Source: Topomyia yanbarensis
Lineage: Eukaryota > Arthropoda > Insecta > Diptera > Culicidae
Reading direction: 5' to 3'
NCBI RefSeq assembly: GCF_030247195.1
Contig: NC_080672.1
Location: 351,166,413-351,230,412, forward strand
Length of the DNA: 64,000 nucleotides
The notes under the pieces are model-generated. The model saw only the letters and a program-made list of their open reading frames with translations. It made no database searches and was not told where the DNA came from. The translations under genes and the position numbers were made by a program. This document shows positions 44,961 to 57,697 of the stretch, piece after piece (position 1 is the stretch's first letter; every line of letters begins with the position of its first letter).

Positions 44961-47120
44961 TAGGATTCGTTCGAACCCCCCCCCCCACAAAACAAATTTC
45001 TGGCTTCTGTAGTGAAAGTATTCTATATTGAAATCTTATTCAACATTTAAACCCTTTTTTCATTCCTTAATTTCTAGAAGACCTCTTCTGCACACAGAAA
45101 ACTAATCGCATACAAATCGTGAGAACCGAATCCGATCCTAATTGCCTCTAAATGAGATGACAAATTTGTAACCGATACCACGGCACTGCTGATTAGCATA
45201 GAGATTACAAACAAGCCCGTTTCACGCAGTAATCTATTGTCTCATCATCATAGCAGTCTCTGTAGTCTGTAGATGAACATATTCAAAAAAGGCTGATTGT
45301 ATGCAGACAAACTGATCTCACCCCTTTTTTGCCCTTTTAGACTGGATTGAGCCAGCCGCCGCTTCCCGAGCTCAGGTAGGCCGCGATAGAACAAAACAGT
45401 CATTCAAGCTCGAGACGATCCTGCCAGAATGGGGAGTCCAAATCAATCCCGTTGTACACTTTCTCACGATGATGTGACGCTTCCTTCGCTTTCACACGTG
45501 ACATGCGGAAGTTGTTCAAACGCAACGTTCGGCCTATTCTTCGGATGGGTTCGTCGTTTACGGTTGTTAAAAGTGAAGAAGGGTGAAGGAAATTACTTTC
45601 TCACGTAGTAGCATCGAACAAGGCTGACAATGAGCTGGGAATTTCTTTCTCCTCTTCGTCGCGATAATCTTCAAAAAGCAACTTCCTTAAAATGCAAATC
45701 CCGTTGCGGAAGTTGATCGAAATTTGAATGAGAATGGTGTGATTCCTAACAAAAAATAGAGTTTTTTTTTGTTGCGGTTGAGCCCTTCACTCTTTTTTTC
45801 TGCCACATCATCTATTCTTTTGGTCTTTGTTGTTCGCAATATTTGCCAAGAAAGGTACGTGCCGGGTTGTAATTTGCACTGTTTGATGGCACACAAAAGC
45901 TTTTCGGTATTCAGCTTTTTTGATGTGTTAATTTTTCTGCATTCTATAATGAATTGCGCACTCGATGCACTTGAGCGCGCGGAGAGAGTTGTAATGAACG
46001 GTACTTGATCCTTTGTTATACCTGCCGGGGAAGGTGCGTGAGTCAGGTTCAATGGGTTGATGAACTGTAGTGAAATGTTGACTCGCATTTTGAGTTTCTA
46101 ACGACTTATTATTTATAAAATTGGTAAAGCTGATTTAGTAAAGCTAAATTTTATGTAAAGATCGAGTAACTCAACTAAAGATGTTCCAGCTTTTCGAACA
46201 AAAAGAACTGAAAAGTTCCATCTTGTTTGCACCCCAACCAAAACCAGAATTTCCATCAAATTCTAATATGTACACCATCCGCCGTTATCCGGTTTATGCA
46301 AAACCGGCCACCATTGATGCGCGGCACCCACCATCACCGCCTTCGTCACTTTCCCCCGAAGAATGTGAAAATCCGACCAGGGAAAGCGGCGAAATGGCTG
46401 CCACGTAGGAGATTTTCCTTCGCAGCACAACTCCTCGCCGAACGCTGACAACCAGTAGAAAATGGGAACGACCTCCCGAATGACACAGAAAAGTGGGAGG
46501 GGGACGCCAATCCAATCTAATAAATAATATCTGATTTAAATTTTTATCAAGTCAATTTGGCATCAGTGCGCGCGAGTCCTGCGAGAAATGGAAGTGGGAC
46601 CGAACCAAGCGAAAGTCAAATAACGGGACGAAGCATTCACTAATCATGGTGGGTGGGCAGTGAGGATGGTTTTTCGTTTCGGAAGTTTGATTTTGTCTTC
46701 TGTCCTGTCACCACCACCACCGGTGCGATCACATCGTAATATCGATTTTTCCCCTTCCAAATTTCGGTCGCCTGAGCTGATGTTACAAAACGCATAATCG
46801 GAAATAGAACTACAACGCGGAGGATTGCCAAAGTGTGCCAATTGTCAAACGGCTTGCCGGTGTCGGGGAAAGCAAATAAAAATAACGAAGGGACTTTCCC
46901 TCTTTGCCAATCGCCCGAAATTGTTGCTGTTGGTTGCCTTTTATTCGAATAATTTACTAATCGATTATCGACTATTGGCAATTGATATAGATCCATGCCA
47001 TTTTGCTGTTCACTCCTTTGTTGCATTGTGAGATAAAAATGTCTTTTCAAGTGACGTTCTGGAGTGTAGAATTGCAATTTGAAGGGGGAAGATTGATCTC
47101 ATTTCCTAACAGCAGCAGGA
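44961..47120. other. Unique GC-richer island without recognisable exon
   Basis: A C13-14 run lies at about 44977. 45340-46110 and 46240-47050 are non-repetitive and balanced in composition, with long overlapping frames on both strands (for example 45687-46088 and 46640-47077 minus). None has a domain, signal peptide or matched splice sites that I trust. Candidate conserved non-coding DNA. Confidence 0.4.
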
Positions 47121-47890
47121 TCAATCAAGCTAGGGTAAGCTTTAATGTATGTTTTAGAATAAGATAAGCTGACTCGGAGAAGTGAAAAGAGCTATCGAAA
47201 AGAATTAAAAATGGCAAATATGCAAAAGTTGTAAAAACTTCAACAAATAAATGTAGCAAAATAATGGAAATAAGCAAAATAGTCAAAATTGTTACAATAA
47301 TCAAAATAGAAAACCAACTTGTTTTCAAATTTGAGTTATTGATAAAAAATGATAAAATGAAAAAAATAACCAAAATAGTAGAAATTTTAAAAATGAACAA
47401 AAATGTAAAACGGGAGAAATTTTAAAAAAGGTATGAATATAAAAATGGCAATATTATAAAAAGCAGAATAATATAATTTATAAAATGGAAAAAAAATGAC
47501 ATCAGCTAACATAACAAAGATAGCTAAGGTTACATGAATATCAAAAATATCCAATATAAAACTAATATCAATTTTATCAACAATAGGTCAAAATACAAAA
47601 TATTAAATATATTCGAAAAAGTTGAAATACCAAATAGCAGCTAAAGCTGATCTTTAATATCAAATACAAAGAAAATAACTAAAACACACGCAGAAAAAAT
47701 TATATTAAATTATTAAAATGTAATAGACCTTGCAAAAATAATAAAAAATAACAAAACTATAAAAAATAATAACAATTGTAAATAACAGCAGAAACAGCAC
47801 GAATAGCAAACAAAGAAAGAAAACCCAAGATTGCAAACATACTAATAGTAACTCCAGTGAAAGTATAAAAAAGCATCACAGATATGAATA
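47120..47890 (+). repeat. A-rich decayed array (AAAATAGTCAAAATTG-like)
   Basis: The top strand is A-rich with recurring phrases (CAAAATAGTCAAAATTGTTA, CAAAATAGAAAACC, CCAAAATAGTAGAAATT). It resembles an old short-period array, mirrored by the T-rich arrays at 8.8-15.6 kb. Confidence 0.55.
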
Positions 47891-48051
47891 ATTTTTTTCC
47901 GTGTGTAAACATATTTCTCATAGGATTCTTAGGCCGAATCTTTTCGGGATACCTAATACTGCTACATATGATAGCATAGAGGTCTCATTCATGGTATTCG
48001 TCGTATGGTCGAGCCCCATCCAGGATGGATTTTCAATGTCAGTAGCACTAG

Positions 48052-49420
48052 CCCGCCCAAGTAGCACGCTTTGTAACTGTATAGTATTTGTAACTCTCTT
48101 GGTAACAACTATGTTATGGAAAAAGCGCACTTTGTTTGTATGTTGTGCAACATGTTCCTAATTGCAGCAAAATGATGAAAACAATAGCTGCCCCATTTGT
48201 CGAGCACTCGGTAGTTGGACAGTTCTGTTTTAGGGTGGAACGACAAACAAAGAGGCATTTGCAACTTGTTAGACTGTTTGTGCAAGTTAGCAAAGTTTCT
48301 GATTAGTTTCACAACTTTATTGATGTTTGCATACTTAACACTATTGGCCAGCTCTATAGTTAGGGGAGAGAGGGTAACAGTGGATCAGCAGGAACTATGA
48401 AACATTCGCAATAAAATCACAATGCATGATCGGAATCGTCTAATTCCCTCATATTTCACAATTTCTAATTCTTTACACGTGTTGCTATATTTTGGAAGAG
48501 ATCTGATAACTCTATCTCTTTTAATGGATATTTGTTTGTTTTGTGATAGCCAGAGTAAATTTGCAATGATAAACATTATTCCATCTTTATGAATTACCAT
48601 TCATTGAATAAATGTTTAGTCTATTGCTATTTATAGCAAATTTTATGCTCAACATTTGCCGCGAACAAAGTTTTTTGGTAACTACTCATGGTTCTGTGTG
48701 ATTTCACAATTTTCATGAATAGACCCATTGGGTAACTGTGAAACGATGGCGTATGGGGAACAGTGATTTTTGTTTGTTTTTGTGGTCTGTCTCAAAATGT
48801 CAATGGGTTCCGATTTTCCACAGTAAATACTACTCATATAGTGCAAAATTAGTAAATTTGGCAAATTTTGTAGAAATTGTCTCTTATTTCAGGATTGCAG
48901 CTAATATGCATATATGGTGGTTCGATGTTACGCGATGATATAGTGGATTCTTTCGTAAACAAACGATTTTCGCCTCAATATAACTTTAATTCAAAGCGTT
49001 AGGATCATTCTTCGTCAAAACAAAAGAATAAAATTTATAAGTAGAATATTTCACTATAGACGACATCGTGTTTCATAGTTCCTACCCATGGGGCACACTG
49101 ATACATTTTACCACGAACTGTTTATTATCCAAAAAATGTTATTTCCCGTGAATTTTACCAGCTGGAACAAATATATGTATTAGTTAACAACATAGTGGCA
49201 CTATGTATCACTTTTGATTACACAAATAACATGTATTATCATCAAAATTAAATTGTAGAAAAAATGTGTTTCATTGTTACCCTCTCTCCCCTACATAGTA
49301 GCACAATCAGTTTAAAAACCCGTGGAAATTATTTTCAAATATATCCAATAATAAAAAATATTGTGTAGCAGTTGTGCAACATTTAAAACTTTCAACAAGT
49401 TGCAATTGCTACTTGGGCGG
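48052..49420. mobile_element. MITE with CCGCCCAAGTAGC ends, split by a second MITE
   Basis: CCGCCCAAGTAGC at 48052-48064 is perfectly complementary to GCTACTTGGGCGG at 49408-49420. Inner pairing (GTTGTGCAACAT near 48142 with a TGTGCAACATT block near 49372) supports the same element. Its middle is occupied by the TA-flanked element at 48363-49291. Confidence 0.8.
48363..49291. mobile_element. 929-bp TIR element (TA duplication)
   Basis: The left GGGGAGAGAGGGTAACA and right TGTTACCCTCTCTCCCC ends are perfect complements over 17 bp, with TA on both sides. The next block also pairs (ACTATGAAACA with TGTTTCATAGTTCC at 49069). Non-coding interior. Confidence 0.88.
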
Positions 49421-49599
49421 CATGCTGCAAGATCATTTACAATAGAAGGTGAAAAATTTATAGAAAGAATTGTTGTTCCAAGGTTGTTTTTGGTTACATT
49501 GATGTCAATATTCGGCAACATGCAAAAAAATAATGAAATTTAATCGACATGTAAATCAAAATGAATGTAAACATACAAAGATTGGATCAAAACTTTAAT

Positions 49600-49763
49600 T
49601 GAAAATTACGTTAAAATCAATGCACTCAATTGGAGCATCAAAAATCATACAATTTTGCACTTTCATTCGTGTAATATTACATGTCATTCATTTTACAGCA
49701 ATAAGCGTGTAAAAAATACATTGAAGTGCATTGGTTTTCCGTTTGAAGAAACTGTAATTTTCA
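49600..49763. mobile_element. Small inverted-repeat element
   Basis: TGAAAATTAC at the left matches GTAATTTTCA at the right, and ATCAATGCACTCAAT pairs imperfectly with ATTGAAGTGCATTGG. About 164 bp. Confidence 0.6.
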
Positions 49764-50320
49764 ATCCACGTGTAGAATTATAATAAAATTCGTTGGAGAA
49801 AGCACAACAAGTCGTGTGGATTTTTGGTGGAACTTGATGCTCCAAATATGTGCATGAAAATAAACTTTAAAGTACAAAATATTTTTTTCTGTGAAGAGGA
49901 TGTCCGCGGGCGGCGTGCTGCCGCTGATAATAGCAATAGAAAATAAGTAAATATTGCAAACAAAATCGAAAAAATTGGAAAATAGCCAAAAACCACAAAA
50001 GGTTTAACCAATACCAATACGGAACCCCTGAATAGTCGATTCATAGTCCCACAAGGAGTACTTGTTCTCATTTTGAAGCAAATCGGACAAGTCTAACTAA
50101 TGGACTAACGTGCCTGAAGTTTGTATGTGACTTTTCAATAATTTACATGGAGAAAACCCACTGTTCTTCTTGCATTTTCGCCGCTTGGTGGCGCTGCATT
50201 TATCGTATTATCACTGTAAGTGAAAATAAGAAAGACAATTTCATTGTTTGCAACTTTGTCGAAAACTTCTAGTCAATCCGGTTTTGTTAAAAGAAGTTAC
50301 TAAAATTTTAGCGAAGTGAT
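49764..50320. other. Spacer, no feature seen
   Basis: AT-rich with a short GC-rich phrase (GTCCGCGGGCGGCGTGCTGC) near 49900. No gene was supported. Confidence 0.35.
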
Positions 50321-53300
50321 GCCTGAGTCAGTTTTGCATGGGGCCTAGCAGTGCATGGTTGTGTATCAGTGCTCGATTTCCACGAACTAAATTTTTTGTG
50401 AAATAATGGTTAGATTTAGTGCAATAGCATGTACAGAAAAATTATTGCAAATAATACGGGTCATGTTTTGGTTTGAGCATTATAATACCATATGTTACCG
50501 CATAGAGGGCGCAACACTAACTTTTCAACGCAAAGAGATAGAAGAGGGATTCCATTAGAAACCGGCCGACCGCAAAATATGACCATCGTCGATTCGAACG
50601 AAACTTTGCAGGTGTGTTCGCTGTATGAATCTCCATGATATTCTCTGGCAATTGGAATATTTTGATACAAGAGTAATTTTTCAAAAGGGCGTAAACGTTT
50701 CTACGTGTATGAATTTCAAATTTTTTTTGTTCGATTACTGTATTTTATACAGCAAAACTATCTGAGAAAAAGTTACAGGGAATGAATACTTCTGTCCGAA
50801 AAAAATATACACTGAAAAAAATATGTCATTTTTCAAAAAAACTAAAATTTATGATAAACATTTAAATTGAGAAAAAACCCATTTTCTTAAATTTTTAATA
50901 TTTTGTTACCAAAAACCTAAAGAGAAAGGAAACAATGTGATTGCATGATGGAGAAAAAATCGGTAAAAAAGTTTTCCTAACAATAATTTCGTACATGTTT
51001 TTAAATTTCATACTAATTGACATACAAAATTGTAATTTTATTACAGGATATAATTATAAGCACCATTTAAAATCAAAATGCATTTAACAAAAATCTTCCA
51101 AAATGCGATAGTTTTCGAAATATTTGAAATTTTGCTACTTCAAAAACAATTAATTCGTGTAATTATGCTCTTTTTAAAAGTTATTCGCGTTACCCCATCA
51201 AAAAATGTCAAAAATTTAATGTTTATCGTTTTAAAGACGTAAAAGCAACCTTTTTAGTGTATTTGGATCATGGAGAAGCTTTCAATAAAAAAGTTTTCCT
51301 AACAACAATGTTTGACATTTTATATAATTCTTACTATTTGCAGTCAAAAATACAATTTTCTTTTTGAATATGATTCTAAACGCCATTTTAAATCGAAATG
51401 CTCTTAACAAAAAAATTCTAAAATGTAGTAGTTCTCGAGATATTTTAACTTTTGTTTTAACAACACAATTATTTTGTTTTATTACGACCTTTTCATAAGT
51501 TAGTCGCGTTTCTCCATCAACAATAATAGGTTTTTCAAAAGGCCCGTAAACTTTACCGCAACTTTCTCTTTGACATTAAGGCGATATTGTAAACCATTTG
51601 AAAGTTACATGAAAGCAACCAAAATATATTTCAACCATAGGGTCTGTTGATTAAACTATATAGCTGAATCATATGTTGATTGTTTTCATGTAACTTTAAC
51701 CCGTTCATGCTCATGTTGTTTGTGGACAACAACGTTTTTAAACAGCTATAACTTTTGATTGAGGCGAGATTTGCTCACAAAAACAAGTAAGGCTCATTAA
51801 TGTGATTATTGCCTTTAATTTGAGTATTAACAGTTACAAGGATAAGCTCTAGAACTGAAGTTATTGCAATTAGTCTGATTGGATTCCGATGGAGCAGTGC
51901 TGCCAGGGATAGTTTACGTTGACGACGGAAAATGATTTTTTTATATATCTTCGTTATGTTGCAATATTATTAAAAACTGATAAAACTTATCAATTTAGAC
52001 TGTCGTTGGCTACGTTTTCTACGTAATTGGACTATTGTAATTATGCTAGTAGAACTGCATTGAGCATTAGAAGGTAAAAATTGACCAGCTTCTAGCACTG
52101 CCATGGAAGCACCTATCTTTATGAAGATAGGCTTTTCGTGTTTCTTGACCCAACCGTTTTCAAGGAAAAATAGTTTTGAAACCCTACATGCACTAGAAAA
52201 AAGTTGGGCATGAAAGGGTTAAAATGTTTCACAATATCGCCTTGATGTCAAAGAGAAAGTTGCAGTAAAGTTTACGGACCTTTTGAAAAACCTATTATTG
52301 TTGATGGAGAAACGCGACTAACTTATGAAAAGGTCGTAATAAAACAAAATAATTGTGTTGTTAAAACAAAAGTTAAAATATATCGAGAACTACTACATTT
52401 TAGAAAAATTTTGTTAAGAGCATTTCGAATTAAAATGGCGTTTAGAATCATATTCAAAAAGAAAATTGTATTTTTGACTGCAAATAGCAAGAATTATAAA
52501 AAAATGTCAAAAGTTGTTTGGAAAACATTTTTATTGAAAGCTTCTCCATGATCCAAATACACTAAAAAGGTTGCTTTCACATCTTTAAAACGATAAACAT
52601 TAAATTTTTGACATTTTTTGATGGGGTAACGCGAATAACTTTTAAAAAGAGCATAATTACACGAATTAATTGTTTTTGAAGTAGCAAAATTTCAAATATC
52701 TCGAAAACTATCGCATTTTGGAAGATTTTTGTTAAATGCATTTTGATTTTAAATGGTGCTTAGAATTATATTCTGTAATAGTATTACAATTTTGTATGTC
52801 TATTAGTATGAAATTTAAAAATATGTACGAAGTTATTGTTAGGAAAACTTTTTTACCGATTTTTTCTCCATCATGCAATCACATTCAAAATGTTTTTTTC
52901 TCTTTAGATTTTTAGTAAAAAAATATAAAAAATTAAAAAAAATGTGTTTTTTCGCAATTTAAATTTTTATCATCAATTTTTGTTTTTTTTTTTGAAAAAT
53001 TACACAACATTTTTTTCAGACAGAAGTATTCATTCCCTGTAACTCGTTCTCAGATAGTTTTGCTGTATAAAATACAGTAATCGAACAAAAAAAAATTGAA
53101 ATTCATGCACGTAGAAACGTTTACGCCCTTTTGAAAAGTTGCTCTTAAGTCAAAATAATCTTAGTACCTGCGGGAAATATTTAGTCTTGCATGACGGTGA
53201 AACGTGTAAAGTTTCATTGGAATCTAAGATGGTCGGTCACGATTTTAAAGATTTTCGGGCGGATCTTCGTGGAATTCCTCAGAAATAAGATGTCTTCCAC

Positions 53301-53570
53301 AAAGTTGTAGAGCAGGTAATATGCAGCAATTTTTCTGAATATTTTGGTATACTATCTCTCTTCTTAGTGTTAGTGTTGGCGCCCTCTATGCGGTTATAAG
53401 TGGAACTAAAATTTTTCAACCAAAGCATTACTTATATGATGTACTACAATTCTTCTCAACATACTATCATCTTAATTTAACCGTTATTTCACAAAAATGT
53501 TTAGTTCGCGGGTAACGAGTACTGATACACAATCATGCACTGCTAGGCCACATGCAAAACTGAGTCAGAC
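50321..53570. mobile_element. Very long foldback (~3.25 kb)
   Basis: The left arm 50321-51620 and right arm about 52225-53570 are reverse complements by eye over about 1.3 kb. Shared phrases include CTAGCAGTGCATG, CCGCATAGAGGGCGC, AACGATAAACATTAAATTT and TTTGACATTAAGGCGATATT in inverted order. The apex carries another element at 51700-52218. Transcription through it would give a long double-stranded RNA. Confidence 0.88.
51700..52218. mobile_element. piggyBac-like MITE at the foldback apex (TTAA)
   Basis: CCCGTTCATGCTC at the left and GGGCATGAAAGGG at the right form 13-bp TIRs with two mismatches, flanked by TTAA at 51696-51699 and 52219-52222. CCC-initial ends with a TTAA duplication are typical of piggyBac-type elements. 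Non-coding, 519 bp. Confidence 0.8.
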
Positions 53571-53680
53571 ACAAAACAAGTAGAGCTAAGGAAACTGTGT
53601 GGTGGTGCGCTGTACTGTAACCATTTTTATGCTATCGATGGCTTATTGAGGAAAGTTTACGAGCTTGGATTTCCGACATA

Positions 53681-53930
53681 TGGTCGGTGTTAAGTCAGAC
53701 CGGACCAAGTCGCAAAACATCAAAAAATGAGTTAATGATAGCACTGGATAAATAATTTCTTGATCTACATTCCACTTTTACCAGATTTGAAATATGAAAC
53801 AATAAACAAGAATTATGGTAAAAATTATTTTCCAATTATAATGTAAAGGATGCTGCGATTCAAACTTTAAACGCGTTTTTCTCGAAATCAATGCACTGTC
53901 ACTTAGTCCGGTCTGACCTAACACCGACCA
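53681..53930. mobile_element. 250-bp MITE with ~30-bp TIRs
   Basis: The left TGGTCGGTGTTAAGTCAGAC and right GTCTGACCTAACACCGACCA ends are near-perfect complements, continuing with CGGACCAAGT and ACTTAGTCCG. TA flanks both ends within CATATG. Confidence 0.88.
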
Positions 53931-54407
53931 TATGGTTTCGCCAATGATTATAATGATCACTGGTATTTGTATTAGGACTAAAAATTTCTGAAGTGGCCCC
54001 TCCATTTTCACAAAGTAGTGAATTTTGCAAAACATGTTTTAATTTTATTGTTTGGGTACCAGTAAACATTTCGTATAATATTTTGTCGTTATTCGAAATG
54101 GTTATAATATTTTTTTGTTATTTGAAAATTTACTCACATTTGTAGTGAAATATTTTTTTACATCCAAAGCTTAATTTGGAATTGCACGAAACTGGACTGG
54201 TGGTTAAATAAAAGTTTAGTCTAGAAAATGCCGAAAAAATGTTTAACAAATGTTAACTATTTCAACTACTTTTGAAACAATTTTGCAAATACGGTTTTAA
54301 TCGGTTTCTTCACGCGATATTCATACCGATTAAGTTGTAAAATGTTGCATATATTATCAGTTTTTAATTCCAAGAAAAATTGTTTTGAGCAAACATAAAG
54401 TTTTTAA
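53931..54407. other. Spacer, no feature seen
   Basis: AT-rich unique DNA. Confidence 0.35.
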
Positions 54408-57073
54408 CTGTTATGTGTCCAACAAAAAAAAAACACCTTTAACAGGGCAACGAGGGTACCAGGGTACCCACAAATTGAAATGCTCATAACTATGGCTGCC
54501 TTCAACCGATTAGGACACTTTTAGATGTTTTGGATTCAGTAACTCGTCCACTTTTTGATTCTGTATAATTGATGAATGGATCTGTTTCTTAGTAATCCAG
54601 ATTTTCCGGAGTAATGTTCCAGTACAAGGGTATGCTTTGCAAATTTTAATAATGTCCCAGCAATATGAGTATCAAAACTCTTCAAATTGTCTCGGAAGTC
54701 CGTTATTTATTGTTACGGGACCCTATGGCAATTTGAAAAATGGAATTGGAGTGGAATGGTTACACACGGCCCCACGGGAACCTACTCCGGAATGTCCGTT
54801 CCGGGATCAAATCACCAAGTGGTTCCAAAACCACGAGATACAGCCTACTGATGCAATTCTAAGAATTTTGATACCCATATTGCTAGTATTCCATTGCAAT
54901 TCACAAATAGTATCCCACCACTGGAACCTACTTCCGGAAATCCGGATTCCCGGAAACCGAATGAAGTAACCTGATTCATTTTTACCAACTCTAAAAGTGG
55001 ATGAGTTCCTGAATCCAAAACATCCAAAAGTATAAAAATCGGTTGGATATTACCTTAGTTATAACATTTCAATTTTGTGGGTACCCGGGTATCCACGTCG
55101 CACAGTGGGGCAGAATGCTACTTTCGACGCTCAAAACCACTAGCGCCCTGTGTATGTATCTTGGCCGGTTGGTGTGTTCAGCAAAGTATCGTGCATGAAA
55201 ATAAGCTTTATATTGACAACTGGTTTTGATCTAGAGAAGTAGAAACTGATCTAGATCAATTATATCTTTTGACACAGACGTCCTATCAAAAAGTTTTGTT
55301 CGGTAAAATTGTTTGTTTTGATATGCTAAACATATATATCAAAGATACTTATACTCTATAATTAATTTTTGCATTTTTTTATAAAAAAATCTCTGGAAAA
55401 TATTGGTTATTACAAAATCTTCGAAAACATACAATCTTTAAAGAAGTTGCAAAGAGTGATAAATGTTATCATGACATTTAAAGGGTGTTCCCAAATATTG
55501 AAAAATATGACCCACTAAAATTTCAATAACTCACGAAGCGGCAGATGGCGGCAGCTGAAATTTAGTAGAGACTTTTAACTTTATAATGACGAAGAGAAAA
55601 AAGTGGGGCAAGGTGGGGCTTTTTATCTACAGACATTTAGGTTAGGTGAAATTGATGTATTTCTACGATAAATATCCAGTTTCCGAATTCCGCAATCATT
55701 ACTCAATGTGCAGCGGCTGCTGAAATTTTATGTGTGACTAGTTCAAACCCTAATCTTTGTAGACGTCAAGAGCTAGTTTAATGTTATGTTAAATTAACTA
55801 TAAGATAAATAGCAATATTAAGAACATGTTCATATATTCTAAACAGGTTTGTCAAATGTACGAAATGTTCCTCACAAACATTAAAGCCATTTTTTGAAAT
55901 CCTTAACGAACATATCATGGAATCTTGGGGTGAAAGGTCAGATTGAGAAAAAACTCAACCTTAAAGGTGATCCTAAAAGAAAACGGTAGCGGAAGTGGAT
56001 TAACTTAAATCGTTCATACAAAATATTTTTTGCGAAGAATTAGCACTGGTTTATGTCTGAACTACATTTTGACAAACTGCAGAAAGCACGAGATACATCA
56101 GGTATTGGAACAAAATAACTTTATGAATACATTTATTTTTTTTTTCTAAATCCGAAATATTGCATTTGAATTCAAAAACAAGAAAAATTTACATATTTTT
56201 AAGATTACTCAAAACTACACAAGTAAATTAGGAACTATTTCATGCGAATTATGTATTTTTTCATTATTTCCAATGTCTATATACAAAAAGGCCCACATTG
56301 CCCTACTTTTTTCTCTTTGTGGTTATAAATTTAAAGGTCTCTACTAGTCACAAACACAATTTAAGCTGCCGCTATCTTCCGCTTCCTCGATTATTGAAAT
56401 ATTGATGGATCATATTTTTTCAATATTTATGACGAAACCACTCTTTAAATGTCATGATAACATTTATCACTCATTGCAACTTTTTTATTATTGTACGTTT
56501 TCAAAGATTCAGTAATAACCAAAATTTTACAGAGGTTTTTTCATAAAAAAATGCAAAAATTAATTTTTTCGAATATTTTTTTTAAATGTCATGTAGCGCC
56601 ATCTACATAGGTTATAGAGTATAAGTGTCTGTAATTCATATATTTAGCATATCCAATCAAACAACTTTACCGAAGAAAACTTTTTGATAGGATGCCTGTG
56701 TCAAGAGATAGAACCGATCTAGATCAGTTTCTTCTTATCCTGATCAAAACCAAAGTTGTCAAAATAATGATTACTTTTATCCACGATACTTTGAGCACAC
56801 TAATCGTCCAAGATACATACCCAGGGCACTAGAGGTTTTGAGCGTCGAAAGTAGCATTCTGCCCACTGTGCGTCGGCATTTTACGTAATAAAAAAATCAG
56901 GAGCCCCTCCTAACTCCCCCCTTACTGTATCAACAATATTATTAACAAATACCTTGACTTAGTGAAGTTCTAAGATGTCACAAAGTTTCAATTTCCAGCT
57001 ATAGATGAAACATGAGAATTTCATTAATTGAAACCTAAAAAGGTACCCAGGCACCGCGTCGGACACATAACGG
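54408..57073. mobile_element. TTAA-flanked TIR element split by a Transib-like foldback
   Basis: The left end CTGTTATGTGTCC and right end GGACACATAACGG are complementary with one mismatch and are flanked by TTAA (54404-54407 and 57074-57077). An internal inverted repeat pairs GGGTACCCACAAATTGAAAT at 54474 with its counterpart near 55075. The element at 55101-56870 is inserted inside. Without that insert it is about 0.9 kb. piggyBac-type by duplication only. Confidence 0.75.
55101..56870. mobile_element. Transib-like non-autonomous foldback (CGTCG duplication)
   Basis: Both ends read CACAGTGGG inward and continue CAGAATGCTACTTTCGACGC, then TCAAAACC (23 bp after the heptamer on the left, 22 on the right). 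CGTCG flanks both ends exactly (55096-55100 and 56871-56875). Arms of about 590 bp pair: GATAAATGTTATCATGACAT at 55459 with its complement at 56447. It shares end architecture, but not interior, with 34206-36012. No transposase. Confidence 0.87.
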
Positions 57074-57099
57074 TTAAAAAACACAAGTTAATTTAAATT

Positions 57100-57305
57100 T
57101 GTTTGTAGCACTAGTTTTAATACAAACTCAATTCATTTTGAACTTTTATCTTAGTTTCAGTTAGTTAGTGCTCCTTGGTTTATAAATGTAGTTTTTAAAC
57201 AATTGCCAATTGACAAGTTTAAAAAAAACTGAGAATGTAAAATGCAAAATTTGGCACTTTCAAGCTTTAATGATACCGTGCCTCTTCAAATAAACAGTCT
57301 GAATA
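57100..57305 (+). mobile_element. LINE 3' tail (5'-truncated)
   Basis: It ends with the hairpin GGCAC...GTGCC (57253-57257 with 57278-57282), a loop containing CAAGCT, then TTCAAATAAACAGTCTGAATAAA. Same layout as 10200-10243 and 22942-22982. The left boundary is uncertain. Confidence 0.65.
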
Positions 57306-57697
57306 AACTCTGAAGAATCACTAGTCAATCTTTGGTTTTATGAATAACGTTCATAAAGTTGTGAACTAATTCACGTACCTGCCATGCCGGAAACCGTGAC
57401 TGAAGTTCAACAAACAAAATCAAATATCTCCATTCATAAAAGCATAATGCAGGCATTTTGAAGGAGAATAGTTATGCATAATTATAACACATGATTATTG
57501 TTTATTGTCCTGTAAAATAAAAAAGTGATTGGTGTAGAATTCATGGCACTTTATTTACGATTTTGGGATCATTTTTTTCCGGGTGGTAGGACTAGGACTC
57601 AAATCAGGAGTGCGCTGAGTCTGGTGATTGTACTGACATTAAAAATGCAGTAATTCGCTCGAGTAATTTAATTTTAATCAATCAAGACTATGTACCT
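57306..57697. other. Spacer, no feature seen
   Basis: AT-rich unique DNA. Confidence 0.35.

Noticed and set aside
45687..46088. 133-codon minus-strand frame in the unique island
   Set aside because: No domain, signal peptide or splice partner; length is within chance for the local composition.
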